DNA of 64,000 nucleotides from Endotrypanum monterogeii. Lineage: Eukaryota; Euglenozoa; Kinetoplastea; Trypanosomatida; Trypanosomatidae. A program made the position numbers and the translations under genes. Positions 39,280 to 49,194 of the stretch are shown one piece after another (the first letter of the stretch is position 1; every line of letters begins with the position of its first letter). The stretch spans positions 1,164,280 to 1,228,279 of the forward strand of contig CM007318.1 of the NCBI GenBank assembly GCA_000333855.2, written 5' to 3'. Under the pieces are notes generated by a model. It had not been told where the DNA came from, ran no database searches, and saw only the letters and a program-made list of their open reading frames with translations.

Positions 39280-40560
39280 CTCTTTGTGAGTGTGTGTGTG
39301 TGTGGAAGGGGGGAGGGAAGACGATAGGACGAGAAAAACGGTCTCCCCCATAGCCGCTCGTTAGCACACGATGTCGTCTTTCCTCCTCCCTCCCTCTTCA
39401 CTTTCAAAAGTCATCAAGGACGCGAAAGTAAAGAAGTAGGATCCCCAACCCCCTTTCACAGAGTGCAAGGGGGCGAGGGCAGAAGGGCATCTCTGGCTAT
39501 CTGTGAATGAGTGAATTTCTATATAAAAAGTGTTGGATGATAGTGTCGAAGTAGTCCTCATACTCGTCCTTTGCGCGTGTATGTGTGCTTGTGTGTGTGT
39601 GTGTGTTTATCTGTGTTACGAAGGCGCTTCTTTCTCATACACTGTCTTGGAAGCGCCTAAAAACACTTCGTTTAGAGTGAAGCGCGCTGCGAACACTCTA
39701 CGGTAAAGATGATGCATAGTGTACACGGATACACATGGTACTATAGAGCTGGAGTGAACGCTATTTCGAACGCTGAGTGTAGCCTCCGCTGTAAACGTAA
39801 AGAGATGACAAAAAATCGAATGCAATATTTTTTTTTCGGAAATATAAAAACGTGTTGCCGTCTTGGCATCCACGCGCAGCCTATTTATATATATCATTTT
39901 TTTTATTTGCAAATCAGTATGTTTGATATGCCTATACCCTCACCTGCGATTGAGCGCTATTTATTATTACTGGGACCCCATCCTCCTCTTCATCCGCTTT
40001 TATTGAATTCCCTCTTTCTTTTTCTGTATTTTTTTTATACAGCGAAGTGCAGATGCCGTCGAATCCGTCGGCGCTTTCTGTCCAGATCTTTTCCTTCCTG
40101 CCGCTCACCACCATCCCCCTCCACAGCTGCTATGAACATCATACCCGCGTGTGTGTGTGTCTGTGTGTGTGTGTGTGTGTCGTCCTTTTTCTTGTGACAC
40201 CGTTGCTCTAGACTTGTTTTTTCTCGGAATCGGTAGTCGCGTCTATCACGGCCGAAGCTTCCCTTTCCCTCTTCGCATTTTCTTTTCTCCCTCCTCCCCA
40301 CTAGAAGAGAAAGGAATTAAAAAAAAAACTCGTTTACACTCATTGTTTGCTTTGGGAAGATTTTTTTAAACTGTGTGTACATACCGAGGCCGCCACCGCT
40401 GTCGTATTTTTGGTCTGTCTTTGTTTAGTGTTTTTTTTTCGAATCTGGGCACTTGGAGCTGTTTCCCCCCTCCCCCCCCCCTCGCCTCACACGCCAACTC
40501 GGCTTTGTCGTTGGCATTTCGCTTTCTTCCCATTCCCAGCTTGGATACCCTCATCTAGTC

Positions 40561-40599
<39 letters not shown>

Positions 40600-40791
40600 T
40601 GTGTATGTGTGAAGATGTGTGTCAGTGTAGAGCGTATCGTCATCTCTCTCTCCCTCCCCTTCTCACCAGCTCAAGGGCCTGTGTAGTGTTAAGCCTTCAT
40701 ATGCTAACGGTGTTTACTTTTTTTAATCCCTTTGTTTACCTGTTTCCCCTTCCACACTGCGCGCTGGTGCCCAGATGATTGGGGAGGGGAG
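39280..40791. other. Non-coding stretch between repeat copies 2 and 3
   Basis: Contains (GT)n at about 39590-39606, 40148-40180 and 40562-40596, C-runs at about 40467-40480 and T-runs. No gene is supported on either strand. Confidence 0.6.
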
Positions 40792-41265
40792 GGAGGGCGA
40801 AGCAACCACACCTCCAGCGCGGAGTGTCTAGAGGTCAGCTACCACGCTCGGTGTGGGGAAGGATACCTCATGTACCACACCGCAGGTGTCACTGCTGCGC
40901 ACCTGCATGGGGGGTTTGCAAACGCAACCCGCGACTGCGAACACGCTTGCGGGACCCATACGATGGGTGTGGTGGACCTACGCCTCGAATGTATCCCACC
41001 CTACCCGAACCACTTGCCCGTGGGGCGTCCAAGCCGTTCTGTGAGGTGTGTCACGTGGCGACTGGCATGACGGGGAGAGGGGGTGCTGGTGTGTTTGTGC
41101 GCAAAGGGGGGGGAGGGCATCCGTGCATGAACTAGGGTCGGGTGAGGAGTGAAGCATACTGCTGGAGGGTCGTGTGCACTGCGGCTTTCACTGCGCACGG
41201 TAGTAAGCGTGCCCTCTGTGCGAGAGTACAGTTCGGCACAACGCATATCGGCTTTGTGGTGGAAG
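40792..41265. repeat. Interspersed repeat R, copy 3 (long form, 474 bp)
   Basis: Same extent as copy 1 (offset 7987 falling to 7985). The near identity across all 470 bases, while both flanks are unrelated, sets the borders of the element precisely. No target-site duplication or poly-A tail is obvious at either end. Confidence 0.9.
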
Positions 41266-43112
41266 AGGGCCATACACTTGAATAGGGAAATAAAAATGTC
41301 ACATCTTTACCCCCCCCCTCTTCCTCCTCTCTCCCTATTCTATGTTTCTGTTGAGGTACACCAACGGTGCATTCTTTTTTTATTTTTTATTTTTAACTTT
41401 CGGTGAGTTTGTGTGTATTTGTGTGTTTTTTTTTTTTTTTGGACGTGCTAGAGTGAATTGTCAATCTTTAGTACCGTCTTCGATTTTTTTTTCCTGCAGG
41501 TGTATATTGCTGCAGGTGTATAGTTCTGCAGGTGTGTCCTTTTTAAGCTGGAACCAGCGTCTCTCGCTCATCACACTTTCGTTCATTTTTTCTTCTCGCC
41601 AACTGACTGTACACACACACACACACTCCTATACGTATGTTTATATTTATTTATTTATATGTATGTATATTTCATATTCCTGAAGTTTGTAGTGTAATAC
41701 AGGCGTGTTCGAAGCAAATCTATAGAAATGAAAGGAGCGCAAAAAAAAAAAAAGAACGAAATAATTCTAGTCACAGTCGAGGAAAGAAGTCGTGACGGGA
41801 ATGTGACTGTGTACTCATGTACGTTGATGGGAGCGTATGTGGATAGATAAGCGACTCTCGAGAGCTTTCGAGATCAGCGGTACGACGGAAGAGAAATACC
41901 ACTGCGCTGCCTGCTCCCCCTCTCACAGTAGACAGCCCTCACTCCAGCGTTGTGTTGACTTACTTCAAACCTCACGCCCTACCCACCCACCCCCCTCCTC
42001 CCCTTCTCCGCGAGTCTGCTTGACCTGCATCCGCCGATGTGATTTCTGATCGCTCTTTCTCATATCGCATAATCACCACCAACCCCTTTGATGCACCGCA
42101 CGGTTGCCAATATCCATTTATTGTTTTATAAAACGCCATCGACATCATAACTCATAGAAGCTTCTCTTTTACCTCTCCCCCGCCCTCCGGATAGCGACAC
42201 ACACATATATGCATAGCGTGTTGCTTAGGCTTTTTCGCCGTTGGCACTTTTTTTTTTCGCGTACTGCTGCCCCACACCCCTCGCCTGAAGGATCAAGTTG
42301 ACAATCCTACGTGAACTCTTCGGAAACGGCTCTACCGTGGCTTGTAGACACTACTAAAGACCTTCCCCCCCCCCCCACCTCTGTGAAAGTGATTATGTCA
42401 CTCAACCTTTGCCATCTTTAGTATATGAAACCCTCCTTTATTTTTAATCCCGCGTCCCTATTCCCCTGCCGTCGCTGAACATATAATTGATGCTGTGCCA
42501 CTCGCACCGTCTGAGTTTATCAGTTCAATTCTGTCCTTTTTTTTTCCTGTCTATACATAGAGAAAGAGAGACGCAGCGGCAAAGAAATCATTTGTGTATG
42601 TGTGTGTTTTCAGTGACGCCTTTCAACAGCAGAGTTTAGCGACTCACCCTCCCTCCTCTGTTTGCCTCTTCGTACTGAGAATCCCTCACCAGGCTTATAC
42701 CTGCTCATCGATAGGTCACGGAGGATTAGAGGGAAGAAGTGGTGGTGAATTCAAACCATAGAAGCGATTGCCCATCTGTTTGCTGCCTTTTTGTGCCTGT
42801 ATACCCTCTCTCCCCCCCCGGTCAACACGTCACCTGGCCTGCTTCAATTCTTTTTTGTTGTTGTTGATGTTAACGGCGCATGCTGACCCTTTCACACCCA
42901 AGTCCCTTTCCTTGATCATCACTTTTTTTTGTAGATTTGCTCGTCGACCCTGTGTAAACAAAAAGATATCGATCAAGCGCAGCAAGAAAAGGGTAATACG
43001 TTTATCTCAAGTATCCGCTCCTCTTTACATACCAGAGGTGCCCCACCTCTCTCTCTCTCTCTCCCTCCCACGCACACTCCGACATCTTTTCACTTGTGTG
43101 TGTTCCGTACCC
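41266..43112. other. Non-coding stretch upstream of the 43113 gene
   Basis: 1.8 kb. Contains three 16-base units beginning ctgcaggtgta at 41494, 41510 and 41526, a TTTA-rich stretch at about 41640-41672, C-runs at 42366-42377 and T-runs. The likely SL acceptor is ACCAG with AG at 43034-43035; no ATG lies between it and 43113. Confidence 0.6.
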
Positions 43113-44090
43113 ATGAACGCGGCGGCACCGTTTTGTGTCGCCCCCCAGACATGGAGGGGCGGCCTCGCACGCTACCCAGTGAATCAATCACATGTTTGGA
43201 ATAAAAACATCATTCTTTATCCGGAAGACATTGACGCCGAAGTGTTCAACGCGATGTGTCAAGTAGAAAGTCAATACAACAAAAACGAAATAAGCGGTGA
43301 AGACTTCGAGAAGCTACAGCTGACTTTCTGCCTCTTCACAGTGAATCATTCATGTTATGACTTGATCCCGAACGGGCGTGAAATCCGCGTAACGCAGGCG
43401 AACGCCTTCGAATTTTTTCAGCGCGTGCACGCAGCATACGATAACCTGAAGCAAGTGCCGTCACTGAACCAGCCAGCCGAGCCTCACTTCTCCCCACGAC
43501 TTCGCACCTCAGGGGCACTGTTGCGCCTCACTCGTCAAGACACAGATGATCTCGAGTGGATTCGCTGGACCGCACAAAACGACCCGGCTGCACTCGCCTT
43601 CCATCCGGATGAGCCGCTACGCTGGGCAGTCGTGCCTCGCAGTGGAGACTTCATGATTCGATTGCAGCCTGAGGGCGAGAACAGGTTTGTGGATCCAGAC
43701 AACCTCGCCGTCTTTCTTGACATGTTGTCTGTACTTTTGAACGAGATTGAGCGCGCCATCTTCACATTCGGCTACTACCCCCCAAACTGCATAGCAGCCG
43801 CACCCGTTGACGATTTGGACGAGCGCGCAACCCGCATCTCACCACCGACTCGCGCTCATCAGAGCTTCAACAGTTGTGGCCCCTCCACCTTCCAAAAGAC
43901 TGAACCATCCGCCGCCGCCACCACCACCACCACCACCACCACAGCAGCAGCAGCAACAACCACCACGGAACAGCGCTATAGAACAGCTCGCCGGGCCTCT
44001 TCGGCGGAACTAGAGCAGCAGCGGGCTCTCTTCTCCCCCACACACGACACGGGCGGTCTTCTAGCTCCCTTTCAAGAATTAAACGTGTAG
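43113..44090 (+). CDS. HECT-like multi-module protein B, 325 aa (paralogue of 35102 product)
   Basis: Predicted 325-residue relative of protein A. Module 1 (residues 39-110) reads DIDAEVFNAM, then LQLTFCLF, then YDLIPNGREIRVTQAN and EFF, closely matching residues 452-525 of protein A and the HECT N-lobe pattern. Module 2 (about 140-220) is more diverged (DTDDLEWIRW, LRWAVVPRSG, LQPEGENRFVDPDNLAVF). A Thr/Ala run encoded by an ACC/GCA repeat (nt 43908-43968) follows. The C-terminus carries LFSPTHDTGGLLAPF, the same tail motif as protein A (FSPTxxTGGLL.P). There is no HECT C-lobe. The start is the first ATG after the AG at 43035; the upstream in-frame extension to 42768 is mostly Phe/Leu/Ser low complexity and is excluded. 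The pair likely arose by duplication with loss or gain of modules. Confidence 0.83.
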   Translation: MNAAAPFCVAPQTWRGGLARYPVNQSHVWNKNIILYPEDIDAEVFNAMCQVESQYNKNEISGEDFEKLQLTFCLFTVNHSCYDLIPNGREIRVTQANAFEFFQRVHAAYDNLKQVPSLNQPAEPHFSPRLRTSGALLRLTRQDTDDLEWIRWTAQNDPAALAFHPDEPLRWAVVPRSGDFMIRLQPEGENRFVDPDNLAVFLDMLSVLLNEIERAIFTFGYYPPNCIAAAPVDDLDERATRISPPTRAHQSFNSCGPSTFQKTEPSAAATTTTTTTTAAAATTTTEQRYRTARRASSAELEQQRALFSPTHDTGGLLAPFQELNV

Positions 44091-47000
44091 AACTCCTCTG
44101 ACCCAACCTGCTGGTCGGGCAAGCGGGGGAGGGGGGAGGAGTAGTTCCGCGACCAGTCAGCCTTTGGCGTGAGTCGATATATTCAGACTCCCTCTCAGCT
44201 TCTCGAATCACTCACCTCCCTCCACCCTTTTCCACGTGAAGATCTCGATGTGTCTCTGTTTCTTTTGGGAGGAGGGGGTGGGAGCATTGCTCCCTGTTTT
44301 ACCTGTGCGCATCGTGTGCTTCCGTATGCTTGTCATCCTCCATCGACACCCACGATGATAGATTTCCCCGCGTTTGTCGAAGGTATACCGCTCATTTCCT
44401 TCCTACTTTTTTCCCCCTTCTGAGAGATCATACCTTCTCAGTCTGAGAATTGTTTCGTTTTTTTGCTCCCGTATCTACATTTTTTACTGTTTAAAGGAGG
44501 GATCTCCCAAACGAAATGTGCATTAATGATATTCAGGATGATTTTCGGGGAATAGTTAGTAGCTGGTGTTTCTTCTGAGATCTCCAAACTTTTGGATGTG
44601 ATATGCATGTTGTCCTTTGCGCATTAAAAAATAGAGTTGGTGCTCTTTGTATGGGGGGAGCGATCCGTTTTTCTTTTCTTTTTCTTCTGTCTAGTGGCGA
44701 CATCTCCCGCTCCTCACACAGACAAATATACACACTTTGTTGTCTCTATGCTTTCAACGTGCACTTCCAGCCCTAGAAAAGTCGTTTCCTCTACGCCCCA
44801 CCCACTCACCCCCTACTTAGTTGGATCGACCGCGCCCCTACTCGTAACTTAAAACATTCCGTATAGGATATGAGGTGTCAACTTTTGATGATCTGAAAGA
44901 CTGGGACAGGGCTTCTCGCGCGACATTTTTTTCTCTCTTCATTCCTGGGTGTGCTTGCCATCATGGCGATCAAGGTCTTTCTCATAGCGTCCCTCACCGT
45001 CATGTTCTCATTCCAACCGCCATGTCCCCTTCTTGGTGGTGTTCGTGCGCGACGGTATACTCTGCACGCCGTTAATCTTTATTTAACTATTGTTGTTTCT
45101 TGCAGGTTTGTGCGTGTCTCCGTACGTATATGTGACCTTTGAGGAGAAGTACTATATACGATGTTCTCTTTCTGGTTTCGTACAGTATTACTTCCCTCAA
45201 TTCTTTTGCACTCGAAATGTTTTTTTTTTTTTTTGTGGGGGTCTTTAAGTCTTCTGTGCCATCTTGTGTCTTTTTGCTTTTCTTTCCCCCCTCCATCACC
45301 ATCACAATTTTGTCAGGTAGAACATCACCGTCGTCTCTCGGAATCGCTCTTCATCTTATCCCAACACACTAGCCACTGTCATCATCAGATCATTTCTCCA
45401 CTTTTTTTTTTTTAGATTCATAAACACTAACTAGTCTCAATGAAGGGTAATGAGGGCAAGGGGTTGGGGCGGTGCTACCTCTAACTCCTCGCATCATATC
45501 TCTTTTGAGCACTCGCCACCCCCCCCCTCGTTGCCACTGCACACACACACACACAGTGTTGTCCCTGTTTATTCCCCCTTTTCCTGTCGAAAGACACGTC
45601 ACCGTATGCGTATTACCAATTTATCTTGTGGTGCTCATTATTTTCTCTTTTGATGCACAAAGACGCTTTGAATCAGCAGCCTAACCCTTGTCTCAAACAT
45701 CCACTGGTGTGTCTCTGTCCTCTCCCCCTATGACATCACTTCACTTGCACACCCTCACCATTCCCCTTTTCTACTGTTTTTTTTTCTTGTTGTTGTTGTT
45801 GTAGTTGTTTGATTTCTTTGTGTGTGTGTGTGTGTGTTATTGATTTTCGATGCATCGGTTTCCATTCGGTCTGAACGTCTGTCTTCTCCATTGTGTATCC
45901 TGTGCGTGCTTTTGTTGTCGTCTATTCTTGAAGCGCAATAACCTTTGCCCAGTTTGACTGGACTTGTACGATGATTCGCCCTGATGCCTCGCGATCACCA
46001 AGCCTTCACCCAGTCCTCACCTCCCCCCTCCCTAATACTACATGATTGGCCGTTCCCCCTCATTTTTTTTTTCCGAGACGCCACATAACTGTATGTCGCT
46101 GTGTGTGTGTGTGTGTGTGTGATATTGTTTTTTCTCACGAAGACTTTGCCTCTACTCATACACACCTGAAGACACTCGCTATTGCTGTGAGCTGCACGTG
46201 CAGAAGGAACAGACTCTAAATTCCGCCTATACACGGTATTCGTCTTTCCAACACTCTGACGCCACCGGTGGAAGGGGAAGAAGGGGGGTACCCTATCCTT
46301 ATTACCTCCATAGAATTTCAGGTAAACAGACGCCAAGAGAATGCGTGCGTGCGTGCGTGTACGCATTTGAAGTGAACAATACCGTTTAACCCCTTTCCTC
46401 GCCCTCGCCCTCACCCCTCTCTGATACCCTCAACGCGGACAATGCGCTTAAAATTCCGTGCCTCTTTTTTTTTTTTTCTCATGGCACCTTTTCTCTATTT
46501 GGACCAAGCAGTGCTTGATGTCGACAAGAAAAAGAGAAGTAGTGGGAATATTTTTTTCTCCAATGCTGCCTGCTATGTTTCCTGGTGCTTGGTTGCGCAG
46601 AAAAAAAAAACCCCTCCTCTCCTCGGGTTAAGTTTAATTATTTCGGAATCCCGCTGAATTCGGATGCCTCTGCTGGCTTCGGCGTGTGGAGCCTTCGTTT
46701 TGCGCAATGATTGTTGGGCTGAACATGCTTACAAGAAAGGGGGGCTCCATACACTAAAAGCACGCTCTCCCGCACCAGTGTCAATCAATCAGAGAACGGA
46801 GCCGCAGGCACCCATTACGGAGGCGTGAGACACACTGAAATACATTCATGAGAGAAAATCTCAGTGACAGCGGGGGGGAGGAGGCACCACTGTACTCATT
46901 CCAAATCAGCGGATTTTTTTTGCCCTATTTTTTTTTCTGTGTGTAGGGGGGGGGGAGGAGCTGCTCTTTCAGTGTAGACAAAACGAAAAGGAATGGTACT

Positions 47001-47337
47001 ACACGCAATGTGTATCCCCAAAGGAAACGAATGAGATAAAATAGTGTGGCGTCATGATGTCGAGAACATTTTCCCCTATATGCATCTCTGTCACGTATGC
47101 TTCCACGCATCTGTTGTTGCTCATCGATTAATACAGAAACACACGTGCGCCTGAGTAGAAACTGTAAACACCTCTGCTGATTTCTTCCAGTGTTGATAGC
47201 TGACCTTCTCCGTATGAACGCACACTACATATAATGTGCGTGCGTGTGGGTGGGTGTCTCTTTGTTCTTTTTTTTTTGTCGCTCACCACAAGAGCCCAGT
47301 AACCGATCTGGTTAGAAATTTACGAGTCTGGTGCGTG
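44091..47337. other. Long non-coding stretch
   Basis: 3.2 kb after protein B. Contains T-runs (for example 45218-45234 and 45404-45413), short (GT)n at about 45819-45837 and 46100-46119, C-runs and pyrimidine-rich blocks with possible acceptors but no frame with protein character on either strand. Confidence 0.6.
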
Positions 47338-47830
47338 GCGCTGTGGTGACGAGGCTGAAGGACTTGACACCAGCATTGCCCCCCCCCTTCGTTGTCCTCC
47401 CCTCTGGCATCCACGTGGTCCTGCTACAGGCCGCAGGGCCTACCAATGTGAGGTTCGGTGTGCACAAGCAATGGGCTCGAAAGCGGTAGAGTCTGCAGAT
47501 GTGAATTGCGGTGGGGTGCAAGTCCGCCGCACACGCTGCGTCGACTGCAGTCGGTTGGAAGAACTGACGAGGCACAGATGAGGGAAGAGAAGAAGCCGGG
47601 CTGCACACCGGAGACTTCTCCGCCCAGAGCCCAAACGGAGCCGTGTGCTGGCGGTGTAGAGGAACGCCTCAGCGGGCGGCAACGGAGGGGTCAACAAACC
47701 GCATACCACGCCCGCTTGCTTCCCGTCCCCCTGCCCACGGCACCTCCACACAACCCTTGACAAGGTCTTCGCTCGGCGAGATAGTGGGGGTATCAGAGGC
47801 TGATGGGTTGTCTTAATGCGTATACCAGCT
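47338..47830. repeat. GC-rich island, candidate degenerate retroposon
   Basis: A block of about 490 bases that is clearly more GC-rich than its surroundings and free of microsatellites. Frames of about 100 codons are open on both strands, which GC-rich sequence produces by chance. The size and composition fit a SIDER-like short degenerate retroposon of Leishmania, but I cannot compare it with a consensus and see no second copy in this window. Confidence 0.35.
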
Positions 47831-48841
47831 GATTCGTTCGCGCTGTCAAATCGCCTTTAACTGATTTCTTTCAAATTCTTTCCCAGTGATGTTAACCGAA
47901 CACAGAAAACTCGTGTGTCATAACGAACGATGCAAAGGACAGTGAGCCGAATTTGCTGCACCCAATACATGCATCATGTCAACTTAACACTACTCAGATT
48001 GGTGAGCCGCTTTGCTTTCTCCCACACCTCTCGTGTTTTCACTTTCTTTGACATATCCCAACCAAAACCCACTGAACCTTTTTTTTATCAGTCCACACCT
48101 CTGCGTTACGCACCCGTGTGGTTAGGATTTCGCTTGAACCTTTTTTTTTTACTCATCATGTGTTCTCCCGATTCGCAGAGTTGCATTTTCTCAGTTTTTT
48201 TTTCGTTTTCTATGTGGATAATGATGTTCCACTCCCTCAGCAATCACTTACATATGTCCATACACGCATCATCTCCCCCTGTCGTTACCCCTCATTTGCG
48301 TTTCCCTTCTATCCCTTTTGCTGCGTGTGTAGACGTTATGTTGCCTCTTTTGTCTTTGTTGCATCTTCTTGAGTACTGAACCGCTTGTTCTTACTCCCTT
48401 TCCATACCTGTGTCTACCTTTGTATTTGTGTTCGTGTATTGTGATGGTATTTTTTCTTCGATTCCTCTCGGTATTGTGCTCATACACGGATAAAATAATA
48501 ATGATTATGAGTATATATATATATATATATATGTGTGTGTATTTACTGTTTTTTTGTGTTGGTGTATTGATAAGACCCTCTCATTTTTTTTTCCTCCCTC
48601 GATCAAAGGGGCTCTGTCCCTTTACATCTCCTCTTCCCACCCCATCCTCCTGAAGGTTATCCTCTCCTTTATTCTTTTTTTTTTTTTTTTGAGGGTGAAT
48701 CGGCCCTTTTTTTATTTATTTATTACTATTATTCCCCCGAAAGCGCTTTAGATTCCCGCGTGCAGCAACGAATACTTTTATCGTTGTCACATCGTTCTCT
48801 TTTTGTTGTCGTCGTCGTCGTCATTGTTTTACGCGTTATAC

Positions 48842-48873
<32 letters not shown>

Positions 48874-49096
48874 GGTCGTGTTGGAGAACGTCCTCATTTA
48901 CCGAAGCTTCTCTCCTCCTCCTCCGTTTTTAGTCCCCCCACTTAGTGCTCTGCAGAGAAAAAAAGAATTCACCCCCAGTCTCCTCCATGCCACAGATCAG
49001 CTGCACCGCTATTGTGAGGAAGTTGGTACGCAACTGCACTCTACCATTCCCGCTTCTTTTTTTCCCTCCCCTATCATCATCTCCTTGCCCCACTGC
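47831..49096. other. Non-coding stretch upstream of the glyoxalase II-like gene
   Basis: Contains (TA)n at about 48511-48532 and 48843-48874, T-runs at 48676-48691 and pyrimidine tracts. TTCTTTTTTTCCCTCCCC followed by CTGCAG (AG at 49097-49098) is the probable acceptor for the next gene, with no ATG before 49195. Confidence 0.65.
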
Positions 49097-49098
49097 AG
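49097..49098 (+). promoter_or_regulatory. Predicted SL acceptor for the glyoxalase II-like gene
   Basis: A pyrimidine tract at about 49050-49093 ends in CTGCAG at 49098, and the 5' UTR to ATG 49195 is ATG-free. Confidence 0.6.
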
Positions 49099-49194
49099 TC
49101 TCCATCAAACCCTTTTCTTTGGACACAGACGATTGACCTTGCAACCCAAATAACCTGGGAATCATTTGAATATATACATTTATATCCAACGTCC

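Noticed and set aside
47440..47763. Minus- and plus-strand frames of about 100 codons in the GC-rich island
   Set aside because: Both strands are open and the peptides are Arg/Pro/Ser-rich with no family likeness; treated as a candidate repeat instead.
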